A DNA stretch of 64,000 bases from Cupriavidus lacunae (GTDB lineage: Bacteria; Pseudomonadota; Gammaproteobacteria; Burkholderiales; Burkholderiaceae). The position numbers and the translations under genes were made by a program. Position 1 is the stretch's first letter, and each line of letters starts with the position of its first letter. Under the pieces are notes generated by a model, which made no database searches, was not told the DNA's origin, and saw only the letters and a program-made list of their open reading frames with translations. Location: the NCBI RefSeq assembly GCF_003353055.1, contig NZ_QKWJ01000035.1:707-64706 (forward strand), read 5' to 3'. This document shows positions 19,031 through 26,465 of this stretch, one piece after another.

Positions 19031-19276
19031 ATGCTGGGCACCTTGATCGTGGGTTTGCTGGTGGGGCTGGCGGCGCGCCGGCTGCATCCGGCAGGGCGCG
19101 TGGTGACCCTGCCGGCCGCGCTGGTGCTGGGCGCGGCCGGTGCGGCGGGCGCATTCTACGGCGGCAGGGCGCTCCATCTGTTTGTCGACGGGCAGCTCAG
19201 CAGCTGGCTGGCGGTGATCGCCGGCGCGGCGCTGCTGGTGGGGCTCTGGGGCGCGGTGCGGCCGCGCGGACGGTAA
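19031..19276 (+). CDS. Small GlsB/YeaQ-type membrane protein
   Basis: An 81-residue protein with three hydrophobic segments (LGTLIVGLLVGLAARRL, LPAALVLGAAGAAGAFYGG, WLAVIAGAALLVGLWGAV). This fits the GlsB/YeaQ/YmgE transglycosylase-associated fold, although the usual opening motif is only partly kept. The ATG at 19031 has GGAG seven bases ahead. Function unknown; related proteins are stress-associated. Confidence 0.65.
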   Translation: MLGTLIVGLLVGLAARRLHPAGRVVTLPAALVLGAAGAAGAFYGGRALHLFVDGQLSSWLAVIAGAALLVGLWGAVRPRGR

Positions 19277-19348
19277 AAACAGAACTGACTGCCCGGTCGG
19301 CAATCTGCACGCGGTTTGATCCCGGTCAGGTGCGCACCGGGCCTTGGC

Positions 19349-20116
19349 TCAGGCCCTGGCCGCCAGCAGCCGGCGCAGCACGCCGCTGGAATAGTGGCTG
19401 GCCACGTCCGTGAGAAATGCCGAAAAATCCACATGCGCGGTATCGTCGGCGCGGTCCGAAATGGTCCGCATCACCGCGTACGGCACGCCGTACTCATGGC
19501 AGACCTGCGCCACCGCGGCGCCTTCCATCTCCACCGCCAGCAGCCCGGGCAGGCGCTCGCGCAACTCCGCGACCGCGACGGGCGAGCCGATGAACTGGTC
19601 GCCGCTGGCGATCATGCCCTGGTGCAGCGCCGGCGAGGCGACCCCAAAACGTTCGCGCACCTCGCGCGGCACCTCGGCGGCCAGGTCCTGCCGCAGGAAG
19701 TCCGCGGCGGCGGCATGCAGCTCGGCCGTCAGTGCCGGGTCAGCCGGGAATTCGGCGCGGTCCAGTAGCGGCACTTCATGGCGGCCGAAGAACGGGCGGG
19801 CGTCCAGGTCATGCTGGATCGTGCGGTCGGCGATGACGATGTCGCCCACCTGCGTATCCATGCCGATACCGCCGGCCAACCCCGTAAAGACGATCTGCTT
19901 CGCCCCGAACTCGCGGATCAGCGTGACCGTGGTGGCCGACGCCGCCACCTTGCCCATGCGCGCCAGCACCAGCACGCACGGCTGCCCGTACAGGTGGCCG
20001 GCGTAGTAGTCGCGCATGCCGATGGTGCGCACGGTGGCGCGGCTGTCGTCATGGCGCATGGCGGCCACCAGGCCATCGACTTCATCATGGATGGCGGCAA
20101 GGATTCCGAGAGTCAT
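19349..20116 (-). CDS. mtnN: 5'-methylthioadenosine / S-adenosylhomocysteine nucleosidase
   Basis: It cleaves MTA and SAH in methyl-cycle salvage. The 255-residue protein starts MTLGILAAIHDEVDGL and has the core motifs FTGLAGGIG, SGDQFIG and the VEMEGAAVAQVC segment that holds the ribose-binding methionine and glutamate. The ATG at 20116 marks the usual Pfs-family start; the frame is open further upstream without similarity. It is convergent with the small membrane-protein gene. Confidence 0.9.
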   Translation of the reverse strand: MTLGILAAIHDEVDGLVAAMRHDDSRATVRTIGMRDYYAGHLYGQPCVLVLARMGKVAASATTVTLIREFGAKQIVFTGLAGGIGMDTQVGDIVIADRTIQHDLDARPFFGRHEVPLLDRAEFPADPALTAELHAAAADFLRQDLAAEVPREVRERFGVASPALHQGMIASGDQFIGSPVAVAELRERLPGLLAVEMEGAAVAQVCHEYGVPYAVMRTISDRADDTAHVDFSAFLTDVASHYSSGVLRRLLAARA

Positions 20117-20271
20117 GGAGCGGGCGAAGAACGAGAAAACCACAGCATACCGGCCCGCGCAGGCCGGGCATAGATTTGCGCGCGACCGCACCGCCCCCTC
20201 CCACGGAACAGGTGCGGCCCCGGCATCGCTTTGCTAAAGTCCCCGTCATCTCAGCACGTAAGGACACTTAC

Positions 20272-21303
20272 ATGCCAGGCACATCCACCGCAAGCGGCGA
20301 ACAAGGCGAACGACGGGCCATCCGTCGGGCACTGGCCCACTGGCGCGCACTGGGGCGCCTGGCGCCGGCCGGCGTCGCCTCGCCCTGGGCCCGCACCGAG
20401 CCGGTCGCCACCGACTGGCGCCGCTGGCTGGATACGGCGCTGATGGCGCTGGGCACCGCGCTGCTGTGCGCGGGCGTGATCGTGTTCTTCGCCTTCAACT
20501 GGCAGGATCTGCACAAGTTTTCCAAGTTCGGCCTGCTGGCCGGCGCGCTGACGCTGCTTGCCGGATTCGCCTGGCTGCGCCCGGCTGGCGACACCGCGGG
20601 CCGCGCCGCGCTCGGCGGCGCGCAGGTGCTGGCCGGCGTGCTGCTGGCCGTGATCGGGCAGACCTACCAGACCGGCGCCGATGCCTGGCAGCTGTTCGCG
20701 CTCTGGGCGCTGCTGGCGGTGCCCTGGGCGCTGGCGGCGCGCGCGGCGCCGCACTGGTGGCTGGTGATCGTGGTCGGCAACGTGGCGCTGCTGCGCTACT
20801 TCAGCATCCGCTTCGGCATGGAAGGCGTATTCGTGTTGCTGTTCGATGCGCGCTATATGCGCACCGCCTCGCTGGTGCTGCTGGGCGCGGTCGTGCTGCA
20901 ACTGGCGCTGTGGGAGTTGCTGTGCGCCCGGGCGCCGGCACTGGGCTTTCGCGGGCAGACCGGCGGCCGCATGCTGGCCGCGCTGGCTTGTGTGCACGCC
21001 GGCTCGCTGGGGCTGGCCAGCCTGCTGGGCAGCCATTTCGACGGCGCCGCCTTCGCGCTCGCGCTGGTGGTACTTGCCGCCCTGATCTGGTGGTTCCGCC
21101 AGCGCGCCTTCGACATCGTGGTGCTGAGCCTGGCCTGCCTAACTGGCATCGTGCTGGCGGTGGCCGCGATCGCCAAGGTGCTGTTCGAGGGCAAGGACGA
21201 TTTTGGCGCCTTCCTGCTGCTCGGGCTGTTGACCATCGGCCTGGCCGCCGGCGCGGCTGCCTGGCTGATGCGTGCCTGGCGCAGCCAACTGGAGCGGGCA
21301 TGA
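20272..21303 (+). CDS. DUF2157-type membrane protein
   Basis: A 343-residue integral membrane protein. After a polar N-terminus of about 55 residues come eight or nine hydrophobic segments, including WLDTALMALGTALLCAGVIVF, which is followed by FAFNWQDLHKF, the mark of DUF2157 proteins. It overlaps the next gene by four bases (ATGA) and forms a three-gene cassette with a DUF4401-like protein and a GDYXXLXY protein. The function of the cassette is unknown. Confidence 0.8.
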   Translation: MPGTSTASGEQGERRAIRRALAHWRALGRLAPAGVASPWARTEPVATDWRRWLDTALMALGTALLCAGVIVFFAFNWQDLHKFSKFGLLAGALTLLAGFAWLRPAGDTAGRAALGGAQVLAGVLLAVIGQTYQTGADAWQLFALWALLAVPWALAARAAPHWWLVIVVGNVALLRYFSIRFGMEGVFVLLFDARYMRTASLVLLGAVVLQLALWELLCARAPALGFRGQTGGRMLAALACVHAGSLGLASLLGSHFDGAAFALALVVLAALIWWFRQRAFDIVVLSLACLTGIVLAVAAIAKVLFEGKDDFGAFLLLGLLTIGLAAGAAAWLMRAWRSQLERA

Positions 21304-22415
21304 CAAACATACTGCGCACCGAGCAACGGCTCTGGCAGCAACTCGCCGCACGCGGCGAGGTACTGGGCGAGCCGCCCGCGCATATCGATACCCCCTGGGC
21401 TGTGCGCTGCCTGATGGGCGCGGCGGGGTGGCTGGGCGCCTTGTTCTTCCAGTTCTTCCTGGTCGGCACGGTCTTCGTCGCCGCGCGCGAGAACGGCATC
21501 GCCATGGCAGTGACCGGCCTGGCCATGATCGCGCTGGCGACGCTGCTGTACTGGCGCGGCGGCGGCATCGCCGCGGGGCAATTCGCGCTGGCCGTGAGCC
21601 TGAGCGGACAGGGCATGGCCGTATTCGGGCTGGCCGAGGCGCTGGGCTTCACGCGCGTCACCGAGAGCGCGGGCTTCTGGGCCGGACTGGCACTGTTCGA
21701 GGCCGCGCTGGCGCTGCTCGTGCCCAACCGGCTGCACCGGCTGTTGTGCGGGCTGGGCGCATGGATCGGGCTGGCAGGCGCCGTGCACCTCGTCCTGGCC
21801 GGCAGCGAGCCGAAGGACTGGCTGCTGCTGACGTGGTCCCTCGGCTGGCTGGTGCCGCTTGGCTGCGCGCTGGTGACGGGCTTCACGCTGGCCGAAGCCC
21901 GCCTGTGCGCGGCAGGCCGCCACGCGCTGCTGGAACCGCTGGCCGACGCGACGCTGCTGTTCACGCTGGCGGTCGCGCTGGTCGTCACGGGCATGAGCCA
22001 TCCGCTGGCCTGGCTGGGCGGCCCGGAAGCCGCGCGCATCCCGCTGGCGCATTGGGTCGCGGGCGGACTGGCCACGCTGGTGCTGGCCGGGTTTGCGCTG
22101 GCCGAATGCCGCCGCCTGGCACTCGGCCCCGCCATGCAGGGCGCCATCCTGGCCGGCGTGGTGGCCTTCGGCGCGCTGATGGCGGCCGCGCCAGCCGTGG
22201 TGGCCGGCGTGCTCGCGCTGGGGCTGGCCCTGCGGCGCGCCTCGATGCCGTGGCTGGGCCTGGGCATCGCCAGCATCGCCATCGGCTTCATCTGGTATTA
22301 CTCGGCGCTGCACTGGACCCTGCTGGCCAAGTCCGCCACGCTCGCCGCAGCCGGCGTACTGCTGCTGGCCGGCCGCTACTGGCTGCTGGGCCGCACCAAG
22401 CTGGAGGCCGCATGA
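21300..22415 (+). CDS. DUF4401-type membrane protein
   Basis: A 371-residue protein with about ten hydrophobic segments, starting with a polar N-terminus (TEQRLWQQLAARGEV) and the VRCLMGAAGWLGALFFQFFL helix. Its start overlaps the DUF2157 stop, and its own stop overlaps the next start, so the three genes are translationally coupled. Partner to DUF2157 in many proteobacteria; no biochemical role known to me. Confidence 0.78.
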   Translation: MTNILRTEQRLWQQLAARGEVLGEPPAHIDTPWAVRCLMGAAGWLGALFFQFFLVGTVFVAARENGIAMAVTGLAMIALATLLYWRGGGIAAGQFALAVSLSGQGMAVFGLAEALGFTRVTESAGFWAGLALFEAALALLVPNRLHRLLCGLGAWIGLAGAVHLVLAGSEPKDWLLLTWSLGWLVPLGCALVTGFTLAEARLCAAGRHALLEPLADATLLFTLAVALVVTGMSHPLAWLGGPEAARIPLAHWVAGGLATLVLAGFALAECRRLALGPAMQGAILAGVVAFGALMAAAPAVVAGVLALGLALRRASMPWLGLGIASIAIGFIWYYSALHWTLLAKSATLAAAGVLLLAGRYWLLGRTKLEAA

Positions 22416-22909
22416 AACGCTGGATCCTGATCGCCTGGGCCCTGACGCTGGCACTGGCCGCCGCCGGCATCGCCGGCAAGGAGCGCCTGCTGGCGCGCGG
22501 CGACACCGTTCTCCTCAAGCTTGCTCCGGTCGACCCGCGCTCGCTGATGCAGGGCGACTACATGGCGCTGAACTTCGACATCGGCAACCGGATCCGTGTC
22601 ACGCAGACGCACGACGACCGGCCGCCCCGCGACGGCGTAGCCGTGATCCGGCGCGACGAACAGGGCGTGGCCAGCTTCGTGCGCGTGCACGGCGCCGAGC
22701 CGCTGGCGCCAGGCGAGCAGCTGCTGCGCTACCAGATCGCCCGCTCGCGCTGGGGCGGCATGCAGGTGCAGGTGTCGACCGATGCGTATTTCTTCCAGGA
22801 GGGGCAGGGCGAGCGGTTTGCGCAGGCCGGGTATGGGGAATTCCGCGTGGGGGCGGACGGGCAGGCGCTTCTGGTGGGGTTGCGGGGGAAGGGGATGGAG
22901 AGGTTGTGA
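22412..22909 (+). CDS. GDYXXLXY-domain membrane-anchored protein
   Basis: A 165-residue protein with one N-terminal membrane helix (RWILIAWALTLALAAAGIAG) and a periplasmic domain with the diagnostic LMQGDYMALNF motif. Last gene of the DUF2157-DUF4401-GDYXXLXY cassette, overlapping its neighbour by ATGA. A bidirectional terminator follows, then the genomic-island boundary. Confidence 0.85.
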   Translation: MKRWILIAWALTLALAAAGIAGKERLLARGDTVLLKLAPVDPRSLMQGDYMALNFDIGNRIRVTQTHDDRPPRDGVAVIRRDEQGVASFVRVHGAEPLAPGEQLLRYQIARSRWGGMQVQVSTDAYFFQEGQGERFAQAGYGEFRVGADGQALLVGLRGKGMERL

Positions 22910-22937
22910 GGCGAGAGTGATGTCGCCCGCACCAAGC

Positions 22938-22967
22938 AAAAAAGCCCGCATCGTTGCGGGCTTTTTC
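22938..22967. terminator. Bidirectional rho-independent terminator
   Basis: A 12-bp stem (AAAAAGCCCGCA / TGCGGGCTTTTT) with a TCGT loop has A- and T-runs on both sides. It ends the GDYXXLXY transcript and, before the island arrived, would also have served ychF from the other side. Confidence 0.85.
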
Positions 22968-22985
22968 ATGGTGTCTGCCGGGATC

Positions 22986-22996
22986 AGACGTTAAAC
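22986..22996. other. Candidate left attachment site (distal att)
   Basis: AGACGTTAAAC matches 10 of 11 bases at 46140-46150. Read on the minus strand it encodes Phe-Asn-Val-stop (TTT AAC GTC TGA), the same C-terminus as ychF, so it looks like the displaced original end of that gene. Confidence 0.6.
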
Positions 22997-23055
22997 CGAC
23001 ATTTCTATCGAAATCTGGTTCCAGTGCTGGTTCCTTAGATTCGAGCGGTGGCTTC

Positions 23056-23077
23056 ATACCCGGTTTTGTACCCGGTT
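23056..23077. repeat. Integrase arm-type repeats, left end
   Basis: ATACCCGGTT and GTACCCGGTT lie in tandem. The wider 26-bp block from 23055 matches 22 of 26 bases at 45998, in the same orientation. Probable binding sites for the island integrase. Confidence 0.5.
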
Positions 23078-23112
23078 TCGTAGTCTTTGGATGAGACGCT
23101 CGCCTAAGGCTG

Positions 23113-23140
23113 AAAAAACGAAACCCCGCCAATGGCGGGG
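23113..23140 (-). terminator. Rho-independent terminator of the Ntn-hydrolase operon
   Basis: On the minus strand CCCCGCC / GGCGGGG with a 3-base loop is followed by TTTCGTTTTTT. It lies 26 bases after the end of the small gene at 23166. Confidence 0.75.
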
Positions 23141-23165
23141 TGGGGTTGATGGTCCAGATACTCCG

Positions 23166-23372
23166 TCAGCGTGACAACGATTGCACGACGGTAGAGATGG
23201 ATGGAGCGGCAACAGGCACCTGGGCGCGCTTCTTATCTTCCGCTCTGTGCTCTAGGCTTCTCATTCGCTGGGCAACCACATCAGGATCAGTAGCACGCGA
23301 AATGGAGCGCTCGGCCTCCGAAAGCCGGGCCACGGTGCGATACAGATCAGCGTACGAAATCACTTTGTTCAT
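23166..23372 (-). CDS. Small hypothetical protein behind the Ntn-hydrolase gene
   Basis: A 68-residue charged, mostly helical protein (MNKVISYADLYRTVARLSEAERSI at the start, serine-rich end). The ATG at 23372 has GGAGG five bases ahead, a strong site. It begins 19 bases after the Ntn-hydrolase stop and is followed by a terminator, so the two share a transcript. I do not recognise the family; it may be a partner or regulator of the predicted peptidase. Confidence 0.6.
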   Translation of the reverse strand: MNKVISYADLYRTVARLSEAERSISRATDPDVVAQRMRSLEHRAEDKKRAQVPVAAPSISTVVQSLSR

Positions 23373-23391
23373 GCTGCCTCCAAGGATGCAA

Positions 23392-24669
23392 TTAGACAAG
23401 GCGCTGTCTTTGTCGTTCGAAGAATTTGGGATTGAGGTCGGCAGAAAAAAAGTGCTTTCTCTTCACCCAGACAAAGCCTTCGCTCTTAGTGATCACAGCT
23501 ACATCTACGGCACCGCCAACGGATTCTGAAGGTTGCGTCACCTTCTCTTTCAAAGATTCTAGCATGATCAAGGTCTCAGCCAAGCCAGCCATCTCGTCGA
23601 CTGGGAGTGAGTTGATCGCCTGCTTCAGAGGATCGTAATGATCAAAGCGGGCGCCCTGAATCGCCTCATCCAAGAGCGATGACTCAGCTTCCGCTATCTT
23701 CCTCGCAAGCTCTTCCGGCAGCTCCGGTGCCCCGAGATGGGCCTTTACAGCCTCCGCCACGTCCTGCAGCGAACGGGTGATGCCGCTTGCGACTCGGTTA
23801 AAAATGTCTGGGCTAATCCCAAGCATGAAGGTTTCGACCATGGCGCTCATGGCAAACGGCTGGATAGTCGACCCGTCATCAAACGTTACTTCGTGCGACT
23901 TAGCCTGATCAGCAACGAGCTTCCCCCTCACGATTCCATAGCAGTCAAAGTGCACAAACCGCGGGAAGTACTCCAAGTCTCCATAGCCTGCTACCACAAT
24001 ACCGGTGTGGTCGAGGTACCGCTTGTATCTCTTGAAGAGCGCTTCAAAGCTGAGACGAATGAGCTGAGCTTCCCGAGTTGCCCATCCTTTCTCTTCCAAC
24101 GCCTTGCGGATTGCTCCGGCAATCTCGTCGCCAAACTGATCAACCGAGCTCGCCACCACGCCAGCCGGGAAATGGGCGGGCATTTGTTCCTGGCCAAGCT
24201 TAGCTTCAAGCTCATCCGCTACCGCATCTCTGGCGGCGTTCTTCGCCACGGGATCAACTGTAACGCTGCGCACCGATGGAGTTCGGTCAATCTCAACAAG
24301 GAGGTCAAAGAAAGCATCAATTGCCTTGCTCTTCAATACGTCGTCCTGTCGCGTGTGAGGGAAAAGCTGCCCGTGGTTCTCGATGTAGGAGAAGAGGTCT
24401 GAGGCGTAGTCCGCCAAGGCAGGGAAGCCGTTCTTGGCGATGTGTGCTCGGTAGCCCTTGATTACTATCTCCCAAGGCACGGAATGGACCGCGGAGGAAT
24501 CGAAGATCATTACGCCCACCGGCTTGAGATCTGAAAGCTCGAACACCTTGTTCGCACCCTTGGTGTATTTGCGTTCGCGCCGACCGTCCTTCCAAGACGT
24601 AATTGTCACAGCACTGTCTGCAGCCAAAGCGACCGCGCGCTTGTTCATGACGATTACTTCGGATGTCAT
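23392..24669 (-). CDS. HslV / proteasome-beta-like Ntn-hydrolase family protein
   Basis: A 425-residue protein whose first half looks like an N-terminal-nucleophile peptidase. It starts M-T-S-E-VIVMNKRAVALAADS; lined up with HslV, Thr2 would be the N-terminal nucleophile once Met is removed, Asp18 corresponds to Asp17, and Lys41 in GANKVFEL to Lys33, allowing a 7-residue insertion. The start is firm, with AGGAGG just ahead, which supports exposure of Thr2. The remaining ~200 residues are helical and not recognised. No HslU-type ATPase lies next to it. It is cargo at the left end of the island, with a small gene behind it. Peptidase activity is inferred from a by-eye comparison. Confidence 0.6.
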   Translation of the reverse strand: MTSEVIVMNKRAVALAADSAVTITSWKDGRRERKYTKGANKVFELSDLKPVGVMIFDSSAVHSVPWEIVIKGYRAHIAKNGFPALADYASDLFSYIENHGQLFPHTRQDDVLKSKAIDAFFDLLVEIDRTPSVRSVTVDPVAKNAARDAVADELEAKLGQEQMPAHFPAGVVASSVDQFGDEIAGAIRKALEEKGWATREAQLIRLSFEALFKRYKRYLDHTGIVVAGYGDLEYFPRFVHFDCYGIVRGKLVADQAKSHEVTFDDGSTIQPFAMSAMVETFMLGISPDIFNRVASGITRSLQDVAEAVKAHLGAPELPEELARKIAEAESSLLDEAIQGARFDHYDPLKQAINSLPVDEMAGLAETLIMLESLKEKVTQPSESVGGAVDVAVITKSEGFVWVKRKHFFSADLNPKFFERQRQRLV

Positions 24670-24916
24670 TCCCCCCTCCTTTCGTATTTCTTTTCTATTG
24701 CTACTGTGAATTAGATCATGACATAGAAGTGCGGCAAAAGGATACGCCCGCCAGTGGGATACACGTGAGCAAATCAGACTGTCGTGACCACATGCTCCAC
24801 GAATACCCCCGGAAGAAACCCATTACTTTACTGGGTTCGCTCGGACTTGATCGTCGAGCCGGCTTACGTGATGCGCTTACCTGGCTCGCCAGCGCTAGCC
24901 ACGCTTCGTGGAAGGC

Positions 24917-25720
24917 TTAGATTGCAGGCAGACATTTGCAGCCATCTAATCTTTCGCGCAGCTTGCCGTTGGCTGTCGCGCTGTAATGGCCAATCAGTAC
25001 CAGTTCTGTTGCTCGCGCGGCAAGGCAAAGAAGCAAGCCAATCGATTCTCTGAGATAGGAGTCACTCAGAGAAACAGTCTGGTTGAGCTTGAATATTGGA
25101 TTTGCCACCTCGCGCATGTACTTTCTGTCTACGCGGCCGTTGTTGTGTGCGATTACATTTCGGCGCGCTGTGATTTCTGCATACTGCGCAAGTTGGGTCT
25201 GACACTTGGTCTCGAAATACTTCTGGAACCTCAGTTTGGTCTTGGGCTTGATGAAGAAGTCTACGGGATTCCCATAGAAGATGCCTCGCACCTTCTCTTC
25301 AACGATCCGCTCGATGATCTCTTCCCTGTCTGAGCTGCCTACTATGAGATTGATGAGTTTCGCCTCCTCCTTCTCGGAGTTCGGGGCGTCAGACTTCAAG
25401 AGAGATGGGTCGTCCAGCAACACCGTCTCTGTCAGCCACCCCAAGTAGTCTTCGAAGTAGGCCACGGCCTCTAGCAGAATCGTTCGCGGCTCTGACTTCC
25501 TACGGAGATGGTCAATTGCACCAAACGTGTCCTTGAGAGAGAGGGTCTTGTTGTTGCCGCCATACAACGTTGCCATTGTAAGCGGCTCGATGGTTCCGTC
25601 CTTTAGCAGCCGATGGCCCTCCTTCGCCAGTAGCTCGACGAGGTTGTACGACTCCCAGATATCGCGCATCTCCTTGTCGAAGGTCTTGAATCTCGTGTGA
25701 ATCTTTGGAACTGAACTCAT
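24917..25720 (-). CDS. HEPN-like protein, possible defence ribonuclease
   Basis: A 267-residue mainly helical protein. Near the C-terminal third is ITARRNVIAHNNGRVD, with Arg187 and His192 spaced as in the Rx4H motif of HEPN nucleases (and of RiboL-PSP-HEPN proteins). AAAGG precedes the ATG. It lies between two other defence-type cargo units, in an AT-richer part of the island. HEPN proteins often cut RNA in toxin-antitoxin and abortive systems, but some are inactive; activity here is not shown. No clear antitoxin gene is next to it. Confidence 0.55.
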   Translation of the reverse strand: MSSVPKIHTRFKTFDKEMRDIWESYNLVELLAKEGHRLLKDGTIEPLTMATLYGGNNKTLSLKDTFGAIDHLRRKSEPRTILLEAVAYFEDYLGWLTETVLLDDPSLLKSDAPNSEKEEAKLINLIVGSSDREEIIERIVEEKVRGIFYGNPVDFFIKPKTKLRFQKYFETKCQTQLAQYAEITARRNVIAHNNGRVDRKYMREVANPIFKLNQTVSLSDSYLRESIGLLLCLAARATELVLIGHYSATANGKLRERLDGCKCLPAI

Positions 25721-26465
25721 GATGCCTTTGCAATCTAACTTGGTTATAGGAAGGTGGACGTGATGGGGAACAAGCCGCGTGTTTCATAACATCGGAAGTG
25801 CGGTCCTACACAAACCCTTGTCGCCACTCATTTCTTTATTGTTCTGCTGAATTGAGGGAGTAAGTTTCGCCGATGAGATACCACTCTTGGCCATTGGTAA
25901 GCGCTTATCCCCCCTTCGGTGGGGACTGAATTGCTCGTGAAGTGCACCGACGCCCCAAGCTACGCTGGGTTGCTACGGGCAATCCGCGCATCGCACCCGC
26001 CTAACGTGCCAGCGGTTCCCAACCGCGAGCGCGAAAGCGGCGATTGCATGGGGTTAGCTATCACAAGCGCTGTGAACGCGCGTTCATCGCCTCCTGAATC
26101 GCCTACTCAAGGATAACTTTTGATAACTTGCGATTGCCCTGCTCGTTTGGCGTTCTGTCGCTGTGCCCTCCCCGAATCACCGTTTATGGGGTTTGCTTTT
26201 TCAAAGGCCGCCCTGCACGGGCGTGCCTCCGTGGCCGCGCACGGTGCGAGGCTGCGACTGGCCGGCGGCACGGGGACGCGATAGCAGAACCGACGCAAAG
26301 CCGCATTCAGAACGCGACTTGGTGCACATCAGAGGGGAATGGAATGGCGCATCGGCGGAAGCAGCGCGTAGGCGGCTAATGAAATCATGCGCCATGCTGG
26401 CCTCCCCGCGTCGTTTCGGCCGGGGGGGGACGTGCAAGGGGAGCGGCCTTGTGCGGATAGCAGGA
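25721..26465. other. Gene-poor stretch of 745 bases
   Basis: No convincing gene. Short open frames on both strands lack ribosome sites and look like random or decayed sequence. ATAACTT occurs twice 3 bases apart near 26113. The region separates the HEPN-like gene from the end of the restriction operon, and I see no clear terminator for that operon. Confidence 0.5.

Noticed and set aside
22970-23060. A tRNA gene at the left island end as integration target
   Set aside because: No cloverleaf or T-loop sequence could be found. The shared end sequence is the end of ychF.
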